Positions 50,291 to 59,525 of a stretch of DNA of 64,000 bases are shown here, piece by piece. Origin of the DNA: Phenylobacterium kunshanense (GTDB lineage: Bacteria > Pseudomonadota > Alphaproteobacteria > Caulobacterales > Caulobacteraceae). The stretch spans positions 620,001 through 684,000 of the forward strand of contig NZ_QFYS01000002.1 of NCBI RefSeq assembly GCF_003254525.1, read 5' to 3'. The translations under genes were made by a program, and so were the position numbers. The first letter of the stretch is position 1; each line of letters opens with the position of its first letter. Under the pieces are notes generated by a model. It had not been told where the DNA came from and searched no databases. It saw only the letters and a list, made by a program, of their open reading frames with translations.

Positions 50291-50832
50291 TCCCGCGGCG
50301 CGGGTTCAACCAGCCGCAACCCTGGCGTTTCGGCGATGCATTGGCGCAGAAGCCCCTCGTTCGACCCCGCGATGAGCAGGACCCGTTGCCCGGGGGTGAC
50401 CCGACGGGCGAGGCTGGCGCAGAGGGCGAAGTTTCGACGGTAGCCGGCCGTCAGGGCATCGGCGCAGGGGACGGCGCCCTGGCCCTCCACCATCGTCCGA
50501 TAGAAGGCTTCGTCACGGGCGCGTCGCGCCGGATTGTGCAGCAGGCGCTCTGACGCCGGCCAGCACGACGCAAGCTGGGGGCGCGTGCAGCCGAGGCGAT
50601 CGTTGGCGCATGCCTCGAGGCAGACGTGCCGGGCGCCCAACCGATCGGCAAGCTGACGGGCAAGCCCGACGTCCTCGAGCGTCGTGGCGACGACGTCCGG
50701 GGCGAAGGGAGCCGCCGCCGCTTCAGCTTCGCCGGGCGCGACGACCAGAACCGCGACATGTTGCAGGGCGCGCGGAGCGGTGACCGCCGCCGTGGCGGTG
50801 ACGCGGGCGAGCAGGGGGCTGACCGTATGCAT
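50287..50832 (-). CDS. DUF5694-like protein
   Basis: 181 residues from the ATG at 50832 (AAAGG upstream). The first half has RALQHVAVLVVAPGEAEAAAAPF, and the C-terminus has ARRARDEAFYRTMVEGQG and GQRVLLIAGSNEGLLRQCIAETPGLRLVEPAP, which resembles the GAGHxxLLRQ segment of the DUF5694 (TraB-like) family. The usual Gly-His pair is replaced by Ser-Asn, so an active-site or metal residue may be lost. It is shorter than most members. The function is unknown. Confidence 0.55.
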   Translation of the reverse strand: MHTVSPLLARVTATAAVTAPRALQHVAVLVVAPGEAEAAAAPFAPDVVATTLEDVGLARQLADRLGARHVCLEACANDRLGCTRPQLASCWPASERLLHNPARRARDEAFYRTMVEGQGAVPCADALTAGYRRNFALCASLARRVTPGQRVLLIAGSNEGLLRQCIAETPGLRLVEPAPRD

Positions 50833-50879
50833 GGGTGCGCCTTTACCGCCGCGGTCCTGCAACCGACAGTTAAGTCTTC

Positions 50880-51797
50880 TTAAGGTCCGGCGGCCGGGCG
50901 CGCGATCGGAAAAGTCCCGGCGCGCGCCAGAGACGAGGCCGGCGGTTTCCCCAGCTTCTCGGACGCCCAATGGGCGATGTCGATGAGCTGGGACAGGTCA
51001 TAGCCGGTCTCGAAACCGGCTCGCTCCAGCATGTAGACGAGATCCTCGGTGCCGATGTTGCCGGTGGCGTTGGGGGCGAACGGACAGCCGCCCAGGCCGC
51101 CGACGCTGGCGTCCAGGATGTCGACCCCCGCCTCGACGCCCGCGAACGCGTTGGCGAGACCGGTGTTGCGGGTGTCGTGGAAGTGCAGGCGCAGCGGGAT
51201 GTGGCCGGCGGCCTTCTTCGCCGCCTCGACGCGCCGCCGGACGGTCCAGGGATCGGCGACGCCGATGGTGTCGGCCAGGGCGATCTCGGCGACGCGCATG
51301 TCGGCGGCGGCCTTCACGATCTCGATGACGCGATCTTCGGGGACCTCGCCGTCGAACGGGCAGCCGAAGGCCACCGAGACGGTCAGGGTGACCGGCGGCT
51401 CCTCCTTGCGGCGGACGCCCATGATGTGAGCCAGGGTCGCGACCTGCTCCTCGACCGAGGCGCCCTGGTTGCGGATTCCGAAGCCGTCGCTGGCGCAGAC
51501 CACCACATTGGCCTCGTCGCAGCCGGCCTCGACGCACCGCTCCCAGCCTCGCAGGTTCAGCACCAGGCCGATCCGGGACCGGCCCTCCTTATGCGGCAGC
51601 GCGGCCATGATCTCTTCCGCGCCGGCCATCTGGGGCACGCGCTTGGGATTCACGAACGAGACCACTTCCATGCGCCGCGCGCCCGCGGCCTCGAGGCGCC
51701 GGATCATCTCCAGCTTGTCGCCGACTTCCAGCAGGGTTTTCTCGTTCTGCAGCCCATCGCGGGGGCCGACTTCCACGATCTCGATACGCCGGCTCAT
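50880..51797 (-). CDS. Hydroxymethylglutaryl-CoA lyase
   Basis: 305 residues of the HMGL/DRE-TIM family. IEIVEVGPRDGLQNEKTLL carries the metal-binding Asp and catalytic Arg, EVVSFVNPKRVPQMA follows, VSVAFGCPFDGEVP holds the FGCP segment, and IALADTIGVADPWTV, LHFHDTRNTGLANAFAGVEAG and GGLGGCPFAPNATGNIGTEDLVYML complete the metal and glycine-rich signature. It cleaves HMG-CoA to acetyl-CoA and acetoacetate in leucine degradation; acetoacetate can feed PHB metabolism. The ATG overlaps the stop of the upstream ArnT-like gene (ATGA). The TAA stop overlaps a TTAA-N6-TTAA sequence. Confidence 0.93.
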   Translation of the reverse strand: MSRRIEIVEVGPRDGLQNEKTLLEVGDKLEMIRRLEAAGARRMEVVSFVNPKRVPQMAGAEEIMAALPHKEGRSRIGLVLNLRGWERCVEAGCDEANVVVCASDGFGIRNQGASVEEQVATLAHIMGVRRKEEPPVTLTVSVAFGCPFDGEVPEDRVIEIVKAAADMRVAEIALADTIGVADPWTVRRRVEAAKKAAGHIPLRLHFHDTRNTGLANAFAGVEAGVDILDASVGGLGGCPFAPNATGNIGTEDLVYMLERAGFETGYDLSQLIDIAHWASEKLGKPPASSLARAGTFPIARPAAGP

Positions 51798-53488
51798 GGC
51801 CCTGCCTCACTCACATCGACGTCGGGAGCCACATAGACCCGGAGCGTCAGTTCATCACCCTTGGAGTAGTTGATCCCGCGGATCACGGCGACTTCTCGCG
51901 CCTTGCCGCCACGGACGGCAAGCGCCGCACGGAAAGCCGCCTCCTCGCGCTGCTCGACGATGGCCGGCCGATGCTCGACCACCGCCTGGGCCGCTTCCGC
52001 CGCGCCCTCGAGCTCAGTCGCCGTCCCGAGGGCGAAGACCAGGCTGGGTTCGGCGAATCCGGCGACGGCGACGGGCGCCTCCGCCAGACCCTGCCGTGGC
52101 AGCAGTCGCGCCTTGTCGAGGGCGGCTTCGAGGCGAGTGGAGAGCCACAGGGGCTCCAGCCGCGGCGCGAGGCCGGCGGCGAGGGCCGCATGCCCCAGAA
52201 CGCCTAGCGCCAGGGCGACCGCCGTGGCCGCTCGCGGCGCGTCCCGAAGCATCAGATAGCCCCCGACGATCCCGGCCGCGGCGATCAACCCGCCAGCCAG
52301 GGTGGCGGCCCAGGCGTCCGAGGCGTCGGCATATAGGGAGAGCAGGTAGAAGACGCCCCCGGCCAGAGCCAGCCCGACGACGGCGCAGAGCCCCGCGCCC
52401 AACCATCGCGCCACTCTACCGATCGGTTCCGCCAGCGCGCGCGCCGAGAGCCAGGCCAGGGCGCCGTAGGCGGGCATGGTGTAGTGCGGCAGCTTGGTAG
52501 GCAGCAACTCGAACACCAGGAAGGTCGGAACCAGCCAGGCCAGGGCGAAGCGCACGCCCGGCTCGGCGCGATGGCGCCAGGCCGCGACGGCCGCAGCCGG
52601 CAGCAGCAGGGCCATGGGGAACGAGAGGATGGGCGTCAGCAGCAGGTGGTAGCCGGGCGGCGCGCCATGACTCTCCTGACCGCCGGCCAGCTTCGGCGCG
52701 AGATCGGCGCCAATGGCTTCGGTCCAGAACCCTCCGTCGGTGGCGACCGTCACGGCCCCGGCCCAGGGTCCGACCATCGCCAGGACGATGATCAGGCCCC
52801 ACCACCACTTCAGGCCGGCCAGCCAGCCGGCGCGCCGATCCCAAAGCGCCAGCGTCAGCATCGCCAGGCCCACGACCATGGGCCCGACGGGTCCCTTGAT
52901 CAGCACGGTGGCCGCCAGCGCGCCCCAGAAGGTCCAGATCACCCGCCGCGACGGGGCGACGCCTCCGCGGGAGGCGGCATAGATGCGGGCGAGGCAGGCC
53001 ATGGCCAGCGTCGTCGCACCGAGCAGGGCCGCGTCGGTCTTGGCGATGAACGCTTCGGTGGAAACGAGGAAGCTCGCGCCCAGCAGGGCGCCGGCGATCA
53101 GGGCGGTACGCCGGTCGAAGAGTCCCGCCGCGCCCCAGGCGCAGGCCGCGGCGGCCAGCATGACGCCCACAAGCGAGGGGATGCGATAGGCCCAGATCTG
53201 CCGCGCTTCGGGACTGGAGAAGGTGGAGACGCTTGCCGCCTGGAGCCAGTGGATCCCCACGGGCTTCTTGAAGCGCGGCCCGTCCTGGAAGCGGATGACC
53301 ACGAAGTCTCCACTCTCCAGCATCTGGGCCGTGGCCTGGGCGAACCGCGATTCGTCCCGATCGAGCGGCGGCATGGCCAGGAGGCCGGGGAGGCCGGCGA
53401 CAAAGGCGATGAAGGCGGCGAGGGCGGGCCCCCGCCAGCCGCCGCTCCATTTCGACAGGGCGCTGTCCAGCGTCATGGCCCGCTGCAT
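51794..53488 (-). CDS. ArnT/PMT-like polyprenyl-phosphate glycosyltransferase (GT83)
   Basis: 564 residues from the ATG at 53488 (53476 is also possible). It opens with an inner-membrane helix (ALAAFIAFVAGLPGLLAM) and the catalytic periplasmic loop PPLDRDESRFAQATAQMLESGDFVVIRFQDGPRFKKPVGIHWLQA, which contains the DE pair of ArnT/PMT enzymes. Ten or more further hydrophobic helices and a periplasmic C-terminal domain follow. Family members transfer sugars such as aminoarabinose from undecaprenyl phosphate to lipid A or other acceptors. A GT2 polyprenyl-P-sugar synthase is encoded divergently 46 bp away, as in arn-type pairs. Confidence 0.9.
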   Translation of the reverse strand: MQRAMTLDSALSKWSGGWRGPALAAFIAFVAGLPGLLAMPPLDRDESRFAQATAQMLESGDFVVIRFQDGPRFKKPVGIHWLQAASVSTFSSPEARQIWAYRIPSLVGVMLAAAACAWGAAGLFDRRTALIAGALLGASFLVSTEAFIAKTDAALLGATTLAMACLARIYAASRGGVAPSRRVIWTFWGALAATVLIKGPVGPMVVGLAMLTLALWDRRAGWLAGLKWWWGLIIVLAMVGPWAGAVTVATDGGFWTEAIGADLAPKLAGGQESHGAPPGYHLLLTPILSFPMALLLPAAAVAAWRHRAEPGVRFALAWLVPTFLVFELLPTKLPHYTMPAYGALAWLSARALAEPIGRVARWLGAGLCAVVGLALAGGVFYLLSLYADASDAWAATLAGGLIAAAGIVGGYLMLRDAPRAATAVALALGVLGHAALAAGLAPRLEPLWLSTRLEAALDKARLLPRQGLAEAPVAVAGFAEPSLVFALGTATELEGAAEAAQAVVEHRPAIVEQREEAAFRAALAVRGGKAREVAVIRGINYSKGDELTLRVYVAPDVDVSEAGP

Positions 53489-53534
53489 ACCATGATCCTG
53501 TCGCGCGCCGCCTTTTCCGCTATGGAGGCGGACA

Positions 53535-54272
53535 ATGGCTTCCTCGCCCGACATCCCACCCGAGATTTCCGTCGTCGTGCCCGTCTTCGACGAAGAGGGC
53601 GCGGCGCCGACCCTGGCGCGGGAGATCGCGGCGGCGTTCACGGGCCGGAACGCCGAGATCATCTTCGTCGATGACGCCAGCCGCGATGGCACCCGCGCCG
53701 CGCTGAAGGCGGTTGCGGCCGAGATCCCCCAGCTCCGGGTCGTCGGTCATCGCCGGAACGCGGGCCAGAGCCGCGCCATCCGGACGGGGGTCCTGGCGGC
53801 CCGCGCGCCGATCGTGGTCACTCTGGACGGCGATGGCCAGAACGACCCCGCCGACGGTCCGGCGCTGGTGGACTCCCTGCTCGCCGGGCCGCCCGAACTG
53901 GCCCTGGTCGGCGGGGAGAGGGTCAAGCGGCAGGACAGCCAGGCGAAGAAGCTGGCCTCGCGGATCGGCAACGGGGTCCGCAAACGCCTGCTGAAGGACG
54001 CGGCCAACGACACCGGCTGTGGCCTGAAGGCCTTCCGGCGCGAAGCATTCCTGCGGCTTCCGTACTTCGACCACATCCACCGGTACCTGCCGGCCCTGAT
54101 GCTCCGTGAAGGGTACAGGGTCGACTTTCGCCCCGTGAACCACCGTCACCGCCAGACGGGACGCTCGAAGTACACCAACCTCGGCAGGCTTACGGCGTCG
54201 CTCTCCGATCTGGTCGGCGTGATGTGGCTGCAGTCGCGGGCCCGCGATCCCGGCGGCGCCGACGAGCTCTAG
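53535..54272 (+). CDS. Polyprenyl-phosphate glycosyltransferase (DPM1/ArnC-like GT2)
   Basis: 245 residues with GGAGG before the ATG. GT2 signature: ISVVVPVFDEEGAAPTLAREI, IIFVDDASRDGT, VVGHRRNAGQSRAIRTGV, IVVTLDGDGQNDPADGP (DxD) and NDTGCGLKAFRREAFLRLPYF, HRYLPALM. There are no C-terminal transmembrane helices, unlike ArnC/GtrB. It makes an undecaprenyl-phosphate-linked sugar on the cytosolic membrane face, which the divergent ArnT-like enzyme would use after flipping. The sugar cannot be told from sequence. Confidence 0.9.
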   Translation: MASSPDIPPEISVVVPVFDEEGAAPTLAREIAAAFTGRNAEIIFVDDASRDGTRAALKAVAAEIPQLRVVGHRRNAGQSRAIRTGVLAARAPIVVTLDGDGQNDPADGPALVDSLLAGPPELALVGGERVKRQDSQAKKLASRIGNGVRKRLLKDAANDTGCGLKAFRREAFLRLPYFDHIHRYLPALMLREGYRVDFRPVNHRHRQTGRSKYTNLGRLTASLSDLVGVMWLQSRARDPGGADEL

Positions 54273-54404
54273 GTGAGGGCCGAGAGGAGCAGCGTCACGA
54301 CCGCGACGTCGACGAAGCGAGACAGGAAGATGAGCATCTGCGGGTCCGTGGCGGTGAGGTCCGAACACGGTTAAGCAAGTCCGGCGCCACAGGAGCCGCC
54401 CGGC

Positions 54405-54716
54405 ATGGCCCTCTTCTTCGACGCCCCCTGGTTCGACGAAAAGCTCGCGGAACGCGGCCTTTCCCGCAGTGTGATGGCGGCGGTGGCCGGACTCGGCGAG
54501 GACGAACTGGCCCTGGTCTTCAAGGACCAGAGGGAACTTTCCGCCGGGCAGGTGGCGGCCTTTGCCGAGTTGCTGGGCGTGCCGGCGGGCGAGGTCGCGG
54601 ATCGCGCCGGTGTCTCGACGCCAGCGCCTCGGGCCGCCAACGCCATCGACGCCAGGGTGGCGGAGCTGGAACGTCGTGTCGCGGCGCTGGAAGAACGGCT
54701 CGCGCGGCTGGCCTGA
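54405..54716 (+). CDS. Small helical protein with possible HTH and C-terminal coiled coil
   Basis: 103 residues, AGGAG upstream. The N-terminus (FFDAPWFDEKLAERGLSRSVMAAVAGLGEDELALVFKDQRELSAGQVAAFAELLGVPAGEV) reads like an XRE-type helix-turn-helix with LSxGQVAAFAELLGVPxGEV as the recognisable half. The last 30 residues form heptads (VAELERRVAALEERLARL), a coiled coil for dimerisation. I do not recognise a named family. It could be a small DNA-binding protein. It precedes the chemoreceptor gene by 130 bp. Confidence 0.7.
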   Translation: MALFFDAPWFDEKLAERGLSRSVMAAVAGLGEDELALVFKDQRELSAGQVAAFAELLGVPAGEVADRAGVSTPAPRAANAIDARVAELERRVAALEERLARLA

Positions 54717-54848
54717 TCGCGCGCGGGCCCGCATGCGACCGCCCGCCGCACCCGTTCCGAGGCTGGCTTAGGGGGTCCTTCACCCGCGAGACGCAAGGTC
54801 CCCGTCGACATCCTGCGCGGTTGATTCGCGCGAGCGCCTGAGGACCCG

Positions 54849-56357
54849 ATGCCCACGACGATCAAAGCCCGCATGCGCCTCTCCTGGGCCGCCGGCATTC
54901 TTGCGGTCCTGGGTCTGGTCGGATTGAACGTCGTGCTGCTCTGGCTTGGCCAGGAAGCGGCCACAGAGCCGGCCCTGCGCGACGGCCTCAGGCTGGCGAT
55001 GTGGATCAGCGCGGGGGCCGGTGCGGCGATGGTCGTGGGCGCTATTTTCGGCGTCGCGTTCTTCGAGCGCCTGATCGTCCATGCGATCGAGCGCCTGTCG
55101 GTGTCCATGCGACGGCTCGCGGACGGAGACTACCAGGCCGAGGTCGCTGGCGCAGATCGGCGCGACGAGATCGGCGACATGGTCCGCAGCGTGCTGGTGT
55201 TCCGTGAAAACGGTCGAGAGCGCGCCCGTCTCCAGGCCGAAGCGTCCGAGATGCACCTGCAGGTGGAACGGCAACTCAAGGAGACCGAGGCGGCCTTCGA
55301 GGCGGCGGGCCGCGAACAGAAGCGGGTCGTGCAGGCGATGGCGCGTGAGCTGTCGCGCCTGGCCGCCGGCGACCTCAGCGCACGGCTGAACGAGACCGTG
55401 GCGAGCGAGTACGAGGAGCTCAAGTCCGATTTCAATCGCGCCGTGGAGGCGTTGGAGGGCGTCGTGGTGACCCTGTCGGCGGCCGCCGGCGGCATCGGCT
55501 CGGGCGCGGGCCAGATGGCCCAGGCGGCGGACGAACTCGCCCGACGCACCGAGCAGCAGGCTGCGAGTCTGGTCGAGACGGCGGCGGCGGTCGAGGAGAT
55601 CACCTCTGCTGTGAAGAGCACGGCCGGCAGCGCCCGTCAGGCCACCGCGGCCATGGACCAGGTGCGCGGCGAGGCCCAGACGTCGAGCGAGGTCGTCCGC
55701 AGCGCGGTCGAGGCCATGAGCCAGATCGAGACCTCCTCGCACGAGATCACCAAGATCATCGGCGTGATCGACGAGATCGCCTTCCAGACCAACCTGCTGG
55801 CGCTGAACGCCGGGGTTGAGGCCGCTCGCGCGGGCGACGCGGGCAAGGGCTTTGCGGTCGTGGCCTCCGAAGTCCGGGCCCTGGCCCAGCGCTCGGCCGA
55901 GGCCGCCAAGGAGATCAAGGCCCTGATCGCCGCCTCGACCGAGCAGGTGGAGGTCGGTGTGGGCATGGTGGGCCGGACGGGGGAAGTGCTGCAGCGGATC
56001 GCCTCGCAGGTGACCGCCGTCGATGCGCTCGTGGCCCAGATCTCGGCGTCCGCCCAGGAGCAGGCCACCGGCCTCCAGGAGGTCAACACCGCGGTCAACC
56101 AGATGGATCAGGTCGTCCAGCAGAACGCCGCCATGGTGGAGCAGACGACCGCCGCCACCCATGCGCTGAACGGTGAGGCCCGCGAGCTGGCTGGCCTGGT
56201 CGGCCGGTTCAAGACGAGCCAGCCGGCGGGCCGACCTCAAGTCGTGGCCCCGGTTCCGGCCGCGCGTCGTCCAGCGCCGGCCAATCCGGTTCATGCGGCG
56301 CGCGAGAAGATCGCCGCCTTCGCAGGCGGCGGCTCCAGCGATTGGACCGAGTTCTGA
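54849..56357 (+). CDS. Methyl-accepting chemotaxis protein
   Basis: 502 residues. Two N-terminal transmembrane helices (about 10-35 and 48-72) are separated by a loop of about a dozen residues, so there is almost no periplasmic sensor. Two HAMP-like segments follow (about 73-125 and 160-215), then a long antiparallel coiled coil with the signalling tip [22 protein letters not shown] (from about residue 308). The last five residues are DWTEF, a tethering pentapeptide like those that recruit CheR/CheB in other receptors. It should sense an intracellular or membrane cue. GAGGA precedes the ATG. Confidence 0.94.
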   Translation: MPTTIKARMRLSWAAGILAVLGLVGLNVVLLWLGQEAATEPALRDGLRLAMWISAGAGAAMVVGAIFGVAFFERLIVHAIERLSVSMRRLADGDYQAEVAGADRRDEIGDMVRSVLVFRENGRERARLQAEASEMHLQVERQLKETEAAFEAAGREQKRVVQAMARELSRLAAGDLSARLNETVASEYEELKSDFNRAVEALEGVVVTLSAAAGGIGSGAGQMAQAADELARRTEQQAASLVETAAAVEEITSAVKSTAGSARQATAAMDQVRGEAQTSSEVVRSAVEAMSQIETSSHEITKIIGVIDEIAFQTNLLALNAGVEAARAGDAGKGFAVVASEVRALAQRSAEAAKEIKALIAASTEQVEVGVGMVGRTGEVLQRIASQVTAVDALVAQISASAQEQATGLQEVNTAVNQMDQVVQQNAAMVEQTTAATHALNGEARELAGLVGRFKTSQPAGRPQVVAPVPAARRPAPANPVHAAREKIAAFAGGGSSDWTEF

Positions 56358-56358
56358 T

Positions 56359-56691
56359 CTAGATGTCGGTGCGCGTGCGGCGGCCGCTCCGCGCCCGGCG
56401 GTCGAAGCTGCCTGACCATTCGACGCGGTTGTAGGCGACGCGGGCGGTGTCCAGCAGGGGCGGGCCAGCCCTCAGGCCCCGCCGCTCTCCGCTCTGGGCC
56501 ATGAGCTGCGCGGCGACTTCGCACTCACCCTGGCGGAACTCGCGGCGCGGCGGACGCTGGTACGGACCGGGCGCTCCCACTGGGACGGGCAGGTTCACGA
56601 CGTCGGTCGCCGGCTCTTCGGCGCGATCGGACTCCGTCCGCGCCGTGCGGCGCGAGTGGGTCACCCTGCGGACGCGATCAATGCGGGACAT
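56359..56691 (-). CDS. Conserved hypothetical basic protein
   Basis: About 110 residues from the ATG at 56691 (56694 is a neighbouring choice). Arg-rich throughout (RVRRVTHSRRTARTESDRAEE; SFDRRARSGRRTRTDI), with one more ordered stretch, GPPLLDTARVAYNRVEWSG. No named domain. The frame is bounded tightly by the chemoreceptor stop (2 bp away, convergent) and the phaR gene (same strand). Codon bias suits coding, but the high Arg content of any reading of GC-rich DNA keeps confidence moderate. Confidence 0.55.
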   Translation of the reverse strand: MSRIDRVRRVTHSRRTARTESDRAEEPATDVVNLPVPVGAPGPYQRPPRREFRQGECEVAAQLMAQSGERRGLRAGPPLLDTARVAYNRVEWSGSFDRRARSGRRTRTDI

Positions 56692-56726
56692 CATGTCGCA
56701 CAACCTGCAATGCGTGGGCCACAACC

Positions 56727-57350
56727 TCAGCCTTTCGCCAGCTTGTCCAGCTGAGCCTGCATCTCAGCCATCTGCTTACGTAAGGCCGTCAGAGCTTCGT
56801 CGTTCCCCGCCTCGGCCCGGGGCGACGCGGGGGGCTGCTCCTCCGTCCGCGCAGGTGGCGCGTAGGCGAAGGGCGAGAACATCTTCATGGCCCGGTCGAA
56901 CAGCTGAAGGTTCTGCCGGATCTGGTCTTCATAGGCCGCGATGCCCCCCGCCTGACCGAAGCCTGCAAGCTGGTTGCGCAGCCGTTCCTGCTGCTGCGTG
57001 AAGCTGGCCAGAGACAATTCCAGATAGCTGGGCAGGAACGCCTGCATCGAATTGCCGTAGAAGCTGATCAGTTGCCGCAGGAACTGGATCGGCAGAAGGC
57101 TCTGACCCTGGCTCTTCTCTTCTTCTTCGAAGATAATCTGAGTCAGGACTGTCCGAGTGATGTCTTCATTGGTCTTGGCGTCATAGACGACGAAGTCGAC
57201 GCCCTGTTTCACCATGTCGGCCAGATGCTCCAGCGTCACGTAGCTGGAGGAGGCGGTGTTGTAGAGCCGCCGGTTCGCATACTTCTTGATGACGACGCGC
57301 TCGCCGGCGGCGCCACGGGCGCCCGCGCCGCTCTCCTGGGTGTCGGCCAT
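56727..57350 (-). CDS. phaR: Polyhydroxyalkanoate synthesis repressor PhaR
   Basis: 207 residues from the ATG at 57350 with AAGGA upstream. The PHB_acc_N DNA-binding module is unmistakable: VIKKYANRRLYNTASSSYVTLEHLADMVKQGVDFVVYDAKTNEDITRTVLTQIIFEEE. The C-terminal part (SLLPIQFLRQLISFYGNSMQAFLPSYLELSLASF) is the PHB-binding accumulation-regulator repeat, ending in a short coiled coil. PhaR represses phasin and its own gene and leaves DNA by binding nascent PHB. A CTGC-N3-GCAG site covers its own predicted promoter, which suggests autoregulation. Confidence 0.95.
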   Translation of the reverse strand: MADTQESGAGARGAAGERVVIKKYANRRLYNTASSSYVTLEHLADMVKQGVDFVVYDAKTNEDITRTVLTQIIFEEEEKSQGQSLLPIQFLRQLISFYGNSMQAFLPSYLELSLASFTQQQERLRNQLAGFGQAGGIAAYEDQIRQNLQLFDRAMKMFSPFAYAPPARTEEQPPASPRAEAGNDEALTALRKQMAEMQAQLDKLAKG

Positions 57351-57391
57351 CCCTAATCCTTGTACGCGGCGGCGATTCCCCGCCGACCATT

Positions 57392-57428
57392 CTGCAACGC
57401 AGTATCGCGGATGCGAGCGCATAAGCAA
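57392..57428 (-). promoter_or_regulatory. phaR promoter with overlapping PhaR-type operator
   Basis: On the minus strand TTGCTT (57423-57428), a 16-bp spacer and GATACT (57401-57406). CTGCAACGCAG (57392-57402) overlaps the end of the -10 element and the expected start site. It is a CTGC-N3-GCAG palindrome, the same TGC-N3-GCA core as at the phasin gene. Confidence 0.55.
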
Positions 57429-57457
57429 ATGCCATCAACCAATTGGTAACCTCTGGC

Positions 57458-57486
57458 TTGCCCTGCCGCCGGCGCCAGCCGATAGA
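57458..57486 (+). promoter_or_regulatory. Putative promoter of phaA-phaB
   Basis: TTGCCC (57458-57463), 17-bp spacer, GATAGA (57481-57486), 38 bp before the phaA ATG. The -10 is weak (three of six matches). The PhaR-type palindrome lies about 60 bp upstream and could influence both divergent promoters. Confidence 0.4.
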
Positions 57487-57523
57487 AGAGGCCGGGCCGA
57501 CCGGAAAAACTCAGGGATCTCCC

Positions 57524-58699
57524 ATGACCGATATCGTCATCGTCTCCGCCGTCCGCACGCCGGTGGGCTCGTTCAACGGCGCGCTGTCCAGTCTGCCGGC
57601 GCATGAGCTCGGCAGGGTGGCGATCCAGGCCGCGGTCGAGCGGGCGGGCATCGCGGCGAGCGATGTCGAGGAGGTGATCCTTGGCCAGGTCCTGCAGGCC
57701 GGCGCGGGCCAGGGCCCCGCCCGGCAGGCGGCCGTCAACGCCGGCATCCCGGTGGAAAGCCCCGCCTGGAGCCTGAACCAGCTCTGCGGGTCCGGCCTGC
57801 GCGCCGTCGCCCTGGCCGCACAGCAGATCCAGGACGGCTCGGCGAAGATCGTCATCGCCGGCGGCCAGGAGAGCATGAGCCAGTCACCCCACGCCCAGCA
57901 GCTCCGCGGCGGCCAGAAGATGGGCGACCTCGCTCTGGTGGACACCATGATCAAGGACGGCCTCTGGGACGCGTTCCACGGCTATCACATGGGCCAGACC
58001 GCCGAGAACATCGCCGCCCGCTGGCAGATCACCCGCGAGGACCAGGACAAGTTCGCGGTCGTCTCCCAGAACCGCGCCGAGACGGCCCAGAAGGCGGGCA
58101 AGTTCAAGGACGAGATCGCCCCCGTCACCGTGAAGGGCCGCAAGGGCGACACGGTGGTCGAGCAGGACGAATACATCCGCCACGGCGCCACGATCGAGGC
58201 GATGGCGGGTCTGCGCCCGGCGTTCGCGAAGGACGGCTCGGTCACCGCGGCCAACGCCTCTGGCCTCAACGACGGCGCCGCGGCGCTGGTGCTGATGAGC
58301 GCCGACGAGGCGCAGAAGCGTGGCCTGAAGCCGCTGGCCCGCATCGCCTCCTGGGCTCATGCCGGCGTCGAGCCCGAGATCATGGGCACCGGCCCGATCC
58401 CCGCCAGCCGCAAGGCGCTGGAGAGGGCGGGCTGGAAGGTCTCGGACCTGGACCTGGTGGAATCGAACGAGGCGTTCGCCGCGCAATCGCTGTGCGTGGT
58501 GCGCGAACTGGGGCTGGATCCCGAGAAGGTGAACGTCAACGGCGGCGCCATCGCCATCGGCCATCCGATCGGCGCCTCGGGCGCCCGGATCCTGACCACC
58601 CTTGTGCACGAGATGAAGCGCTCGGACGCAACCAAGGGTTTGGCCACGCTTTGCGTCGGCGGCGGTATGGGTGTCGCAATGTGCGTGGAAAAGATCTGA
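57524..58699 (+). CDS. phaA: Acetyl-CoA acetyltransferase (beta-ketothiolase)
   Basis: 391 residues from [15 protein letters not shown]. Thiolase catalytic residues are in their standard places: Cys88 ([12 protein letters not shown]), His347 ([14 protein letters not shown]) and Cys377 ([11 protein letters not shown]), plus NEAFAAQ. It condenses two acetyl-CoA to acetoacetyl-CoA in the cytosol, the first PHB step, and can run in reverse for acetoacetate use. phaB follows by 45 bp. The PHB polymerase phaC is not in the window. Confidence 0.96.
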   Translation: MTDIVIVSAVRTPVGSFNGALSSLPAHELGRVAIQAAVERAGIAASDVEEVILGQVLQAGAGQGPARQAAVNAGIPVESPAWSLNQLCGSGLRAVALAAQQIQDGSAKIVIAGGQESMSQSPHAQQLRGGQKMGDLALVDTMIKDGLWDAFHGYHMGQTAENIAARWQITREDQDKFAVVSQNRAETAQKAGKFKDEIAPVTVKGRKGDTVVEQDEYIRHGATIEAMAGLRPAFAKDGSVTAANASGLNDGAAALVLMSADEAQKRGLKPLARIASWAHAGVEPEIMGTGPIPASRKALERAGWKVSDLDLVESNEAFAAQSLCVVRELGLDPEKVNVNGGAIAIGHPIGASGARILTTLVHEMKRSDATKGLATLCVGGGMGVAMCVEKI

Positions 58700-58744
58700 A
58701 GCGCCCGGCCAACGGGCGTCGTGGTTCATAGGGAGACGTAAGGC

Positions 58745-59470
58745 ATGGCCAGGGTGGCGCTGGTCACGGGTGGAACCCGTGGCATCGGACGGGCGATCGT
58801 CGAGCGGCTGAAGGCCGACGGGATGCAGGTGGCGGCCGGGTACTCCGGCAACGACGAGGCCGCCGCCAATTGCGCCAAGGAGCTCGGCATCATGGTGGTG
58901 AAGGGCAACGTCGGGAACTTCATGGACTGCAAGCACGCCGCCGAACAGGTGGAGAAGGCGCTGGGCCCGATCGACGTCCTGGTGAACAACGCCGGCATCA
59001 CCCGCGACGGCGTGTTCCACAAGATGACCTCGGACCAGTGGAGCGAGGTCATCCGGGTGAACATGGACAGCCTGTTCAACATGACCCGTCAGGTGATCGA
59101 AGGCATGCGCGACCGGGGCTGGGGCCGGGTGGTCAACATCAGCTCGATCAACGGCCAGAAGGGCCAGATGGGCCAGACCAACTACTCGGCCGCCAAGGCC
59201 GGGATGATCGGCTTCACCAAGGCCCTCGCGCTGGAGAACGCCCGCAAGGGCGTGACCGTGAACTGCATCGCGCCGGGCTACATCGACACCGACATGGTGG
59301 CCGCGGTGCCTGAGAAGGTGCTCGAGGGGATCATCGCCCAGATCCCGGTGGGCCGGCTCGGCAAGGGCGAGGAGATCGCCGACATGGTGGCCTTCCTGGC
59401 GGGCGAGCGGGCCGGCTACGTGACCGGCGCGACACTTTCGCTTAACGGCGGCCAGTACATGGTCGGGTGA
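58745..59470 (+). CDS. phaB: Acetoacetyl-CoA reductase
   Basis: 241 residues, a short-chain dehydrogenase. The Rossmann motif TGGTRGIG (8-15), NNAG (81-84) and the catalytic Ser134, Tyr147 and Lys151 are all present. GYIDTDMVAAVPEKVLEGIIAQIPVGRLGKGEEIADMVAFLAGERAGYVTGATLSLNGGQYM matches PhaB rather than FabG, as does its place just after phaA. It reduces acetoacetyl-CoA with NADPH to (R)-3-hydroxybutyryl-CoA. AGGGAGACGTAAGGC lies before the ATG. Confidence 0.95.
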   Translation: MARVALVTGGTRGIGRAIVERLKADGMQVAAGYSGNDEAAANCAKELGIMVVKGNVGNFMDCKHAAEQVEKALGPIDVLVNNAGITRDGVFHKMTSDQWSEVIRVNMDSLFNMTRQVIEGMRDRGWGRVVNISSINGQKGQMGQTNYSAAKAGMIGFTKALALENARKGVTVNCIAPGYIDTDMVAAVPEKVLEGIIAQIPVGRLGKGEEIADMVAFLAGERAGYVTGATLSLNGGQYMVG

Positions 59471-59525
59471 AGACCTTCCCAGGGTCGAAAAAACGCCCCG
59501 ATCGCGCGGCATCTGACTCCATGGA

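Noticed and set aside
50871..50884. TTAA-N6-TTAA at the 3' end of the HMG-CoA lyase gene, resembling a CtrA box
   Set aside because: CtrA sites are TTAA-N7-TTAA; the spacing is one base short and the site overlaps a stop codon rather than a promoter.
54273..54370. A possible minus-strand 22-residue hydrophobic ORF (MLIFLSRFVDV...) in the gap after the DPM1-like gene
   Set aside because: There is no ribosome site, it is hemmed in by an upstream stop, and it may only reflect composition; nothing beyond hydrophobicity supports it.
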